Of a stretch of DNA of 62,662 nt, positions 27,670 through 34,876 are shown piece by piece. Position 1 is the first letter of the stretch. Each line of letters opens with the position of its first letter. Source of the DNA: JARROD01 sp037384225 (lineage in GTDB: Bacteria > Pseudomonadota > Gammaproteobacteria > Pseudomonadales > Cellvibrionaceae); the NCBI GenBank assembly GCA_037384225.1, contig JARROD010000043.1:1-62662 (forward strand), in the 5' to 3' direction. The notes below the pieces were generated by a model. That model had not been told where the DNA came from, made no database searches, and saw nothing but the letters and a program-made list of their open reading frames with translations. A program made the translations under genes and the position numbers.

Positions 27670-27903
27670 TCAATTACAACGGCTCCCCCAAATACTTTCT
27701 ACCCACTGCGGAATAACGGGGTTGCGATTTCCCTGACGGTCGTCAATACGGTCATTGCGCCTGGACTCGAAGGTATCCACCGGATCCGTCTTATGCCAGG
27801 CGTACAGGGTGCACAACACCCCAAGTTGCCTGCACCGGGCTGACCATCCCTGTCATCTTTATCCTGACTGCGGCCGCTGTAAAACAAAACCTCAAACACT
27901 TTG
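27670..27903 (-). pseudogene. Remnant of an endonuclease I-family nuclease
   Basis: On the minus strand the last third reads TLYAWHKTDPVDTFESRRND, then QGNRNPVIPQWVESIWGSRC and a stop at 27670. This is the C-terminal signature of secreted endonuclease I-type nucleases (WHxxDPVD...RRND...QGNRNP). Upstream the sensible reading frame is different (FEVLFYSGRSQDKDDRDGQP), so a frameshift near 27815 separates the parts, and the catalytic N-terminal two-thirds is gone. It abuts the end of the membrane-protein gene at 27913. I call it a decayed fragment, with moderate confidence in the family. Confidence 0.65.
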
Positions 27904-27912
27904 GATTCAACC

Positions 27913-29205
27913 TTAAATCAAATTAATCAGGAAAGGGATGCCCGGCCAAAGGTCAAACTCCAAATTAACTTTCCAGCCATCCAATAGTTCACTAAAACCG
28001 GCTAGCGACTCCATCTCCATAGAGGTGTTAATCTGTATTTTTTTGACTACCGTTTCACCGGCTTTGACTGAAAATTCGGCAATATTGATAGTGGCAACTA
28101 CCTGACCATATTGTTCTACCGTCAACACACTATTTTCAACCACCAGATCAAAGGAGGTAGGGTTTTTGGCCTCCAGGTCGAACGTCAATGAATTAACCGG
28201 TTTTCCCTCTTTAATGCTCTGCCAGGAAGGGAGATTAAACTCTATCGAACTCCAATCCACATTGTATTCGCATTTAAAAAACTGACTTTTATGATGAAGG
28301 CTCAGCGCCAGACGGGTGTGCAAAAGAGAACTCACACAGAACAGGAGCAGCGTCAGGCTATAGCCCCACACCCTCTGTTTCAGTGAAGGTAGAGCAGTCT
28401 TTCGCGCCTGAGTCAACAACACCGCCGCCAACCTTGTACCCCCAGGTATGGCCAAAGCAAGAAACACCAGATTGACCGAAAATATTATCGCCGCCATCTG
28501 AAACAGGCTTAATGTTTCCAACGAAAGTATATATCTGCTCAATACAAGAGGTGGAAGGGTATAGAGTGCACCGAAACCGAAACTCAACACCGGGTTGTTG
28601 AACAGAACCTTTAAAACGATGGAATAGGGTACCTGATGGCGTTGAAGTGTAGGTGATATCAGATCGAGAGCAAAGACAAAAAATAAAATCACAAGGCTAA
28701 GTATAATGGAAAACCATCGTGTCCACTCAAACGCGTAATAACCTATCCACAATGCCGTTAGCTGCGCAGCTGTAACCAAGACAAATAATTTAATTTCACC
28801 CCACACCTGATAGATAAGTGGATACTCTTCGACAACTTCGCTGTGCAACCCCGATTCCCTTTCAAAGGCAGCAGAACAACCTTCTTTTAACGGAAATAAA
28901 ACTACCGACGCAATCACAATGGAAACGTTGATAATCAGGCAACTTAAAACCATTTTTGCCTGCGACTGGAAAAAGAAGTCCACCAGTTTTTCCATAACAC
29001 CATGCCAGGATTCTGGAAATAAATAGTTCAGCAGGGCGTTGCGCAGAGCGTCTTCATTTAAGAGTATCAAACAGGCAAACAGACCAAAAATTGCCAATGC
29101 GGTTAATAGATACTTAACCAGCCAGGCAGCCGCTCTTGCTTTTAATTGAAAAACTGTTTTTGGCGCTTCCCAACCTGTCTCTTTAAACTGACGCCAAACA
29201 TCCAC
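27913..29205 (-). CDS. Multi-pass membrane protein with a C-terminal LEA/WHy-like domain
   Basis: Not a family I can name (430 residues). The first two-thirds has about seven hydrophobic segments (for example YLLTALAIFGLFACLILL, MVLSCLIINVSIVIASVV, WFSIILSLVILFFVFAL, LTLLLFCVSSLL). The remaining 130 residues look like a soluble beta-rich domain: SLTFDLEAKNPTSFDLVVEN followed by alternating strands and a hydrophobic end. The conserved-looking FDLEAKNPTSFDLVV pattern recalls the late-embryogenesis-abundant group 2 (WHy) fold, which would sit on the periplasmic or cytoplasmic face. It lies between a nuclease remnant and two MITE-like elements. Confidence 0.7.
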   Translation of the reverse strand: MDVWRQFKETGWEAPKTVFQLKARAAAWLVKYLLTALAIFGLFACLILLNEDALRNALLNYLFPESWHGVMEKLVDFFFQSQAKMVLSCLIINVSIVIASVVLFPLKEGCSAAFERESGLHSEVVEEYPLIYQVWGEIKLFVLVTAAQLTALWIGYYAFEWTRWFSIILSLVILFFVFALDLISPTLQRHQVPYSIVLKVLFNNPVLSFGFGALYTLPPLVLSRYILSLETLSLFQMAAIIFSVNLVFLALAIPGGTRLAAVLLTQARKTALPSLKQRVWGYSLTLLLFCVSSLLHTRLALSLHHKSQFFKCEYNVDWSSIEFNLPSWQSIKEGKPVNSLTFDLEAKNPTSFDLVVENSVLTVEQYGQVVATINIAEFSVKAGETVVKKIQINTSMEMESLAGFSELLDGWKVNLEFDLWPGIPFLINLI

Positions 29206-29277
29206 TTTTTACTATACCTCTAATATAAGGTTGCCACTGGGGCTGATTCACATACAAACCAGGCGTTAACTCACTAA

Positions 29278-29467
29278 ACCCTATCGTTGCATAAATTTTC
29301 GGCCCAGGACCGCTTCGCTCCTTCTATAGCGGCATTGTCAGGGCCGTGCTCAACTTTTCTAATCCTCATATAGGGTGAGCTATGCTCCGGTTAGAAAAAT
29401 CTGCGCGCGTCCCTGAAAATGCCGCTCTAAAAGGTTCTGAGCTCGAAAATTTATGTAACGATAGGGT
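29278..29467. mobile_element. MITE-like palindromic element, family 2
   Basis: A 190-bp imperfect palindrome. The outer 24 bases of each end (left begins ACCCTATCGTTGCATAAATT) match with one change. After a short asymmetric stretch the arms pair again over TATAGCGGCATTGTCAGGG (17 of 19) and TTTTCTAA. No transposase is encoded. Short ORFs through it are by-products of the palindrome. A possible end of the same family (CCCATCGTTGCGTAAAT) occurs near 32206. Confidence 0.75.
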
Positions 29468-29517
29468 AAAAACACAGGCATTATATTGTTCCATTATCGC
29501 AGAAAACTATATATGCC

Positions 29518-29714
29518 CAAAGCGTTTGAGATTTAGGTGTGCAGAGGACACCCCTTTTTGCCCCTGGCCGTGTTGCTCCGTCCTGGCGCTCCAGGCATTC
29601 GCGGCGCTAGCGTCCTCAGATGGGGCCAGCCATGCAGTGTCGTCGCGCCCTGTTGTTAAAGGAAGGGGGAACAAAAATTGACGCACTCTGCACACCTAAA
29701 TCTCAAACGCTTTG
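29518..29714. mobile_element. MITE-like element, family 1, complete copy
   Basis: 197 bp bounded by perfect 29-bp terminal inverted repeats (29518-29546 and 29686-29714; each starts CAAAGCGTTTGAGATTTAGG). Outside each end lies a TATA-containing flank (TATATGCC / TATACT in end-outward orientation), suggesting TA-rich target choice. It has no coding capacity for a transposase, so it would need one in trans. Two further copies or fragments occur in this window, at 32255 and 62463. Confidence 0.88.
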
Positions 29715-30111
29715 AGTATATTTGGCACCATCATCAGAAAAGCACCCCCGTACATCAACACAAATGCACTATATTCTTAGCATTTAATCATGATAGCGCC
29801 AAAATTAAATTACTTTCATACACAAACAAATACAAAACATACAGTAAAACTGTAATCCAATCCTTTAAAAATACACTCCATATACAATCTATCCATGAAA
29901 AATGTTATTCTTAATTTATTTACCCGAGAACAAAAATCCCGCATAATCGAACTCCCTGATTGCGGACGTTTGGCCCATCAAATCGCCTTTAGACCGCAAC
30001 TATTAACGAAGCTGGCGGTACAACAAGCTAAAACCATTTTAATTACTGTACATTACAATCAGCAGAAACCAACCTTATGATGACAGAGGTTGGTACTAGT
30101 CTGGCGCTAGA
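29715..30111. other. AT-rich stretch between MITE and csrA
   Basis: About 400 bp, markedly more AT-rich than the genes around it (29730-29900 especially). I see no RNA gene or recognisable regulatory motif apart from the short ORF at 29895 and the tandem repeat starting at 30112. The composition fits acquired or decaying DNA. Confidence 0.5.
29895..30080 (+). CDS. Possible small protein of unknown function
   Basis: A 61-residue ORF beginning MKNVILNLFTREQKSRIIEL, basic, with no membrane segment. No good ribosome binding site precedes the ATG and I recognise no family. It is listed because its second half is less AT-rich than the surrounding spacer. It may be chance. Confidence 0.25.
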   Translation: MKNVILNLFTREQKSRIIELPDCGRLAHQIAFRPQLLTKLAVQQAKTILITVHYNQQKPTL

Positions 30112-30171
30112 CTGACTAACACGAAACTGGCTGATACGAAATTGACCGACACTAAACTGGCTGACACTAAA
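30112..30171 (+). repeat. Four 15-bp tandem repeats upstream of csrA
   Basis: Units at 30112, 30127, 30142 and 30157, for example CTGGCTGATACGAAA and CTGGCTGACACTAAA, differ from one another at two to four positions. The array ends about 50 bp before the csrA ATG, so it is likely in the promoter or 5' UTR. Read as protein it would give an L-A-D-T-K pentad, but that frame has a stop just upstream and no start. Confidence 0.8.
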
Positions 30172-30220
30172 CTAAAAGTTTTTAGAAACGTACTCATTCA
30201 AAAAATAAAAGGGAATTCAT

Positions 30221-30415
30221 ATGTTGATTCTTACACGGCGCATCGGCGAAACCTTAATGATTGGTGACAACATCAGCGTAACCGTACTAAGTACTGCGGG
30301 AAATCAAATTCGCCTGGGCATCAATGCTCCAAAGGAAGTTGCAGTCCACCGGGAAGAAATATACAACCGCATTCAAAGAGAAAAAGAAAGCAGACCGGTA
30401 GGCAGCCCCGTGTAA
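30221..30415 (+). CDS. csrA: CsrA/RsmA-family RNA-binding regulator
   Basis: A 64-residue dimeric post-transcriptional regulator that binds GGA motifs in mRNA leaders. MLILTRRIGETLMIGD and INAPKEVAVHREEIYNRIQ carry the RNA-contact residues at the N-terminus (L4, R6) and R44 in the VHREEI motif. AAGGGAA provides the ribosome binding site. It is not next to alaS/lysC, where the main gammaproteobacterial csrA usually sits, and it differs at several typically fixed positions (ISVTVLSTAGNQIRLGIN), so it may be a second copy. It is convergent, with 6 bp spacing, with the YkgJ/methyltransferase fusion gene. Confidence 0.95.
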   Translation: MLILTRRIGETLMIGDNISVTVLSTAGNQIRLGINAPKEVAVHREEIYNRIQREKESRPVGSPV

Positions 30416-30421
30416 AATACA

Positions 30422-32140
30422 CTACACGCCATCAGGCATCTGGCTGTTCAGCGATTTGCGCCCCACAACAACCGCAAAGGTGGACCTTTCAACAACCTGC
30501 CCCCGAGGGACAGTCGCTAAGGTGTTCACCGATAATGCGCCCAAGTAGTTTACAATTTCATTGCCATCGCCCAATTGCCGGTGATGCGCGTCGGCTTTCC
30601 GAGTGGAAGACGATGTCAATACCCTTTGATAAACTTGGGTAAACCCCTTCACAGCCAAATGCTTTACCAGCCTGGCAAGGGAATAGTCGTGCAGCAGCAG
30701 TGCCTTGTAGTTTTCCTGTCGCCTCTCAAGCATGAGCCGCAGATTTTCCGCAACCCTGAAATACTCTTCTGGAGACTGTTGGAATTGTCGGGCAAGTGAA
30801 GCCTCACCTTGAAAAAATAGCGGGAAAGCTCTCTCTATCCAACGCTTGCGCTCAACAATCACCACCCCCAGGTAGCCACCTTCCACATAGGGTAACAATA
30901 CTTTACCTTTATTTTCTTCCGCTATATATTTAAACACGGATGCATGAACGGAAGATGACATAACGTGCACGACAAAACCGCCTGGTTTTAACACGTTGAA
31001 AATTTCCAGCAACACACGATCCAGATCGCCTGCGGAAAATATATCCAATACATTCATGCTTAATATCAACGGTGTAAACGCTGAGCCAAACGTATTTGTG
31101 AGATACTTTGCGTCGACTTGCTGAAGCACCTTCCCCCTGGCGCGATTTTTCTCGATTACTTTATTGTCGGATTCCGTTTCAATGATTCTATTTGCAAACT
31201 CAATGACTTCAGAATTGCCACTCAAACCGGCCAAATAGCGAAAATATCCATCGCCGGAACCAATTTCAACAATTCGCTCTCCCTGACTATAGTGCCGGCT
31301 CATTCGGGTTAAATTCTTTACCACTTTTTTAATATTGAGCGCATTCGCGTGCCGCACCAATAATTTTGGCAGCGCCAGAGGTTCCAATACCCTAGCGGGC
31401 TGAATCCGATAGGTGTTTTTGTTACTCGGCAAGCTGTCTATTGTTTGCCGATCGGCGGGCACCTCACTGCCCACATAACGCCATTCGAAATCGGTAAAGT
31501 AACCTGCATCGGCGTAGCGATTCTTCCGTCTCCAGTCTCCGACGAGAAACATCGGTATAGGGTATTTATCGGTACCCAATATTTTTGCCGAAAATACGCA
31601 CATTAACGCACCCAGGTTCAACCCTCTGGCGACACGTTCAACAGGTTTGTCATACGGATTTTTACAATGTATCGACGGGGAAGAGACATGATACTCGCGA
31701 CATACCAGGGGCCGTTGGGCATAGATCCCACATCGCCCCTCATCCAAAAAAGGGCAAGCTGTGTTCTGGTTGAAATAACGCCGGTGAAAACTCTGCTGCC
31801 CATCGTTGGCTGTGGCAATCAGGCGCTGTGACTTTTCCCGCAAATGGCGTAGAGCCGTGGAAACTTTTCGCCGTTTTCCACGAGGGAAAGACGCCAACAA
31901 GCCTTCCAAATAAAGGACTTCCGCTCCGGAAAGAGGTATCAGTTGGTGACAACAAACGCTGCAACCGGCTTTGCAGGAAACAGGCGTCGTCGACAGCTCT
32001 AGTGCCAGTGCGGCATCACATATTTGATACAGGGGTTCCACCAGACTATCGATAGGAGCAAATCCCGCGGGAACCCGGACGCGTAGTTTTTTCTCCGCGC
32101 CATTGCTATGATTCAGTTTTATTGCAAGTGTTTTATACAT
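30422..32140 (-). CDS. YkgJ cysteine-cluster domain fused to a SAM-dependent methyltransferase
   Basis: From ATG 32140 the protein has about 572 residues. The N-terminal third has the YkgJ-type metal-chelating pattern: C56, C60, C63 and C64 (SCKAGCSVCCHQLIPLS), then C129, C137, C147 and C159 in ACPFLDEGRCGIYAQRPLVC and beyond. A class I methyltransferase core follows: motif I VEIGSGDGYF (about 291-300), an acidic residue region after it, and LILSMNVLDIF plus FNVLKPGGFVVHVMSS (motif IV/post-IV style). A C-terminal helical region has no obvious family. The alternative TTG start at 32182 lacks support. This fusion is unfamiliar to me. It may modify a substrate held by or near an Fe/Zn centre; the substrate is unknown. 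Confidence 0.8.
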   Translation of the reverse strand: MYKTLAIKLNHSNGAEKKLRVRVPAGFAPIDSLVEPLYQICDAALALELSTTPVSCKAGCSVCCHQLIPLSGAEVLYLEGLLASFPRGKRRKVSTALRHLREKSQRLIATANDGQQSFHRRYFNQNTACPFLDEGRCGIYAQRPLVCREYHVSSPSIHCKNPYDKPVERVARGLNLGALMCVFSAKILGTDKYPIPMFLVGDWRRKNRYADAGYFTDFEWRYVGSEVPADRQTIDSLPSNKNTYRIQPARVLEPLALPKLLVRHANALNIKKVVKNLTRMSRHYSQGERIVEIGSGDGYFRYLAGLSGNSEVIEFANRIIETESDNKVIEKNRARGKVLQQVDAKYLTNTFGSAFTPLILSMNVLDIFSAGDLDRVLLEIFNVLKPGGFVVHVMSSSVHASVFKYIAEENKGKVLLPYVEGGYLGVVIVERKRWIERAFPLFFQGEASLARQFQQSPEEYFRVAENLRLMLERRQENYKALLLHDYSLARLVKHLAVKGFTQVYQRVLTSSSTRKADAHHRQLGDGNEIVNYLGALSVNTLATVPRGQVVERSTFAVVVGRKSLNSQMPDGV

Positions 32141-32254
32141 TGCAGCTCTAACTTTATGCACGCTGCCCGGACACAGATCCAAAGCATTTTGAGTATACCC
32201 ATCGTTGCGTAAATATACTACTCAACTGAATTAGCGCACGGCAAACTCTATATC

Positions 32255-32330
32255 CAAAGCGTTTGAGATTTAGGTGTGCAGAGTGCGTCAATTATTGTTC
32301 CCCCTTCCTTTAACAACAGGGGCGCGACGA
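32255..32330. mobile_element. MITE-like element, family 1, end fragment
   Basis: These 76 bases match, in reverse orientation, the right-hand 75 bases of the complete element at 29518-29714, including the whole 29-bp terminal repeat and the following TGCGTCAATTATTGTTCCC. The other half of the element is absent. The break, near 32330, is where the LysR coding sequence begins, so the last codons of that gene and its stop come from the element. Confidence 0.85.
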
Positions 32331-32993
32331 TGGGTAACCAACATATAATTGACGTATGAACTCCAACTCTTCAATATCCGGTGTATACAGGCTAACGTGG
32401 GGGTAGCTGATAATATCATCCCAGGTGATCTCTTTTTGATGCCGCAGCGGATGTCCCTGGCGGGCCAATAAAACCGGTGGCAACCCCCCAAGGGGTGTGA
32501 CATTAAAATCGGCTCCGTAGCTAGAGTGGGCCATATGCAGTGAGAAGTCCAAATTACCCGCTGCCAGTTGCTCCAACTGGTGCTCAATGCGGCTGATAGT
32601 TTGAATATGAATGTGGGGCGCTTCACGCTGCAGCAATTCAACCAGAAGCGGCAATACCGCCACACCGATATATTCGGCAATCGCGACGCTGAACTCACCC
32701 TGGTAGTGATAGGGTTCAAATTCTGCCGGCGATACCAGGCTTTGCACTCCCTGCAGGGTTTCTATCAACCCCCGCTGCAACTCCGTGGCCCTCGGTGTTG
32801 GCACCATGCCGTGGGATGTTCGGGTGAGCAACTGGTCGCCAAACAGCTCTCGCAACCGGCCCAGTGTTTTGCTCATTGCCGACTGGGTAATAAACAGTCT
32901 GCCGGCAGCTTTGGATACGTTGCGCTCCTCCAGCAGTACCTGCAATGCGACCAGCAGGTTCAAATCTATTTTCGCGAGTTGGCGGGTATCCAT
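32310..32993 (-). pseudogene. LysR-family regulator, C-terminally truncated by a MITE fragment
   Basis: The 227 residues start with a normal LysR helix-turn-helix (IDLNLLVALQVLLEERNVSKAAGRLF, TQSAMSKTLGRLRELFGDQLL) and the first half of the effector domain (GEFSVAIAEYIGVAVLPLLVELLQ). Full-length LysR proteins have about 300 residues. Here sequence stops after FIRQLYVGYP, and the final SSRPCC plus stop are encoded by the MITE fragment. The second effector lobe is therefore missing and normal ligand control is unlikely. A DNA-binding fragment could still be made. Confidence 0.8.
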
Positions 32994-33070
32994 AGCAGCC
33001 CCTGTGGATAAAGTGATTCTGATATGAATTTAGTTCAATCAATCTATGCAGCTATGTCAACACAAAGTAA

Positions 33071-33110
33071 CTTCTCAATAACCCGGGGTAAGCACAGTGT
33101 CAGGCGGACG
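33071..33110. repeat. Short palindromic repeat, copy B
   Basis: CTTCTCAATAACCCGGGGTA followed by AGCACAGTGTCAGGCGGACG. The first 20 bases equal copy C at 54621 exactly. The second part, TGTCAGGCGGACG, is shared with copy D at 41407, so B and D are the same, longer variant. Confidence 0.8.
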
Positions 33111-33237
33111 TCCGGAGGTAGTTGGCCCAGAAAGCGTAAAACGTCGCAACACCTAAGGGCTGCCGTAAGATTCATGCCGGGTTTCCATTACATCAAGCAA
33201 TATGAATCATATTCATTTTTAAATGGAATTTAAACCA

Positions 33238-33267
33238 TTGGATGAATATCAGGAACACTCGTATAGT
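33238..33267 (+). promoter_or_regulatory. Sigma-70-like promoter for the 27-residue peptide
   Basis: TTGGAT (33238-33243) and TATAGT (33262-33267) are separated by 18 bp and lie about 50 bp before the peptide ATG. Sequence match only. Confidence 0.5.
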
Positions 33268-33318
33268 TTTATCAACGTAACGAAAACTCGCATCTTCACC
33301 ACCAAGGAGGTTAAAACC

Positions 33319-33402
33319 ATGTTTATCCAAGTTGCATTCGGAATCTACTTAACTTTGCTGGCTACCGTTGCCTGGGAAGATTTAAAGACCGCTGGCAAAT
33401 AA
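33319..33402 (+). CDS. 27-residue single-span membrane peptide
   Basis: The reading frame MFIQVAFGIYLTLLATVAWE plus DLKTAGK is preceded by a perfect AAGGAGG ribosome binding site at 33304-33310, 8 nt from the ATG. Residues 2-19 form one hydrophobic helix and the C-terminus is short and charged. It is too short for standard gene callers. A promoter-like sequence lies upstream, and a GC-rich hairpin (GGGG...CCCC, 33427-33450) lies downstream. Such peptides can act as transporter or respiratory-complex subunits or as toxins; none can be assigned here. Confidence 0.6.
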   Translation: MFIQVAFGIYLTLLATVAWEDLKTAGK

Positions 33403-33492
33403 TTACGGCCTTAAAGCGTAAGTGATGGGGCGGCCAGAAGGCCTGTCCCCAGTAGAGGATTAGCGTTAATTAGTGTTTTGTAAGAGGCCGTC

Positions 33493-34794
33493 CTAACCCA
33501 AAAACGGATGCTTTAGCACTATAGTTTCCACTCGGTCGGGACCGGTTGAAATAATATCGACAGGGGCTCCCACCAGTTCTTCCAGCCGTTTGATATAGTG
33601 GCGGGCATTTTGCGGCAGCTCTTCCAGAGTCTTAGCTCCCACTGTCGATTCTTTCCAACCGGGTAAATCTTCGTAGACAGGCTGAACATTCTCCCAACCC
33701 CTGGTATCAAAAGGAATACCCAATTTATCACCTTTGGAATCTCGATAATCAACACAAACCCTGACTGTCTCCAATCCATCCAGCACATCAAGCTTCGTCA
33801 AACACAAGCCCGAAATACTGTTGATCTGAATCGCGTGGCGGACAGCTACGGCGTCAAACCAGCCGGTACGACGCTGGCGGCCGGTGGTGGCACCGAATTC
33901 ACAGCCTTTTTCGCCGAGATGCCGGCCGATATCGCAGCAAAGCTCGGTAGGAAAGGGACCAGAGCCAACTCGGGTGGTATAGGCCTTGGTAATACCTAGC
34001 ACGTAATCGAGATAGAGAGGCCCAAACCCGGAGCCGGTGGCGGTACCGCCGGCGGTCGTGTTCGATGAAGTGACAAAAGGGTAGGTACCATGGTCTATGT
34101 CCAGCAACGCCCCCTGCGCACCTTCAAATAATATGCTGGCGCCGGCTTCGCGCGCCTGATGAAGCACCTCAGTGACGTCGGCCACCATGGGTAAAAGCTG
34201 TTCAGCCCAGTGCATCGCTTCGGCAATGACTTTGTCACAATCAACCGCCTCGGTTTTATAGTACTCCGTGAGCATGAAGTTGTGATATTCCACAACATCT
34301 TTCAAGAGTTCGCAAAAGTGGTGCTGATTGAACAAGTCGCCCAAACGCAGGCCGCGGCGAGCCACCTTGTCCTCGTAAGCCGGACCTATTCCGCGTCCCG
34401 TAGTGCCGATTTTTTCATCTCCCAGTGCCACCTCTCTGGCCCTGTCCAGGGCTACATGATAGGGGAGAATCAGGGGGCAGGCGGGCGATAAGCGTAAACG
34501 TTCGCGAACCGGCACGCCCTGTTGTTCCAATTCGGTAATTTCCTCTAACAAGGCATCGGGCGCGAGCACCACACCATTGCCGATCAAGCAGGTCACATTA
34601 TCGCGCAAAACACCAGAGGGAATCAGGTGTAAAACCGTTTTCTTGCCATCAATAACCAGTGTATGGCCCGCATTGTGACCACCCTGGAAACGCACTACCA
34701 GTGAAACCTGGTCGGTCAGCAGATCGACGTTCTTCCCCTTTCCTTCATCGCCCCATTGGGTACCCAGTACAACAATATTTTTGCCCATTGCCAC
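33493..34794 (-). CDS. purA: Adenylosuccinate synthetase
   Basis: GTP-dependent ligase (433 residues) that commits IMP to AMP synthesis. The N-terminal GTQWGDEGKGKNVDLL holds the catalytic Asp and P-loop-like GDEGKGK (Asn follows where Ile or Val is usual), GGHNAGHT is the IMP site, and TTGRQRRTGWFDAV the switch loop. The start is either GTG 34794 or ATG 34788. It is read in the same direction as hisZ, 82 bp downstream of it. Confidence 0.97.
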   Translation of the reverse strand: MAMGKNIVVLGTQWGDEGKGKNVDLLTDQVSLVVRFQGGHNAGHTLVIDGKKTVLHLIPSGVLRDNVTCLIGNGVVLAPDALLEEITELEQQGVPVRERLRLSPACPLILPYHVALDRAREVALGDEKIGTTGRGIGPAYEDKVARRGLRLGDLFNQHHFCELLKDVVEYHNFMLTEYYKTEAVDCDKVIAEAMHWAEQLLPMVADVTEVLHQAREAGASILFEGAQGALLDIDHGTYPFVTSSNTTAGGTATGSGFGPLYLDYVLGITKAYTTRVGSGPFPTELCCDIGRHLGEKGCEFGATTGRQRRTGWFDAVAVRHAIQINSISGLCLTKLDVLDGLETVRVCVDYRDSKGDKLGIPFDTRGWENVQPVYEDLPGWKESTVGAKTLEELPQNARHYIKRLEELVGAPVDIISTGPDRVETIVLKHPFLG

Positions 34795-34876
34795 TTTTAT
34801 CTCTCAGTTTGAACCTTTTTTAATCAGCCTTCGCTCAGGCTGCTTTCGCTCAGCTGCACCAGGCCTCAGCACGAGG

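Larger units (their letters stand above)
32994..33318. other. Spacer between LysR remnant and small peptide
   Basis: 325 bp without a convincing gene. It contains the short repeat copy at 33071-33110, a near-perfect palindrome ATGAAT-CAT-ATTCAT at 33202-33216, and a promoter for the peptide at 33238-33267. The palindrome just upstream of the promoter is a plausible operator. Confidence 0.5.

Noticed and set aside
29382..29681. 99-residue ORF across both MITE-like elements
   Set aside because: It runs through two palindromic elements and has no family match or ribosome site; it is a by-product of the repeats.
34788..34794. Asn after the GDEGKGK loop of PurA as a sign of inactivation
   Set aside because: The change follows the functional residues and the rest of the protein is intact; it is more likely neutral variation.
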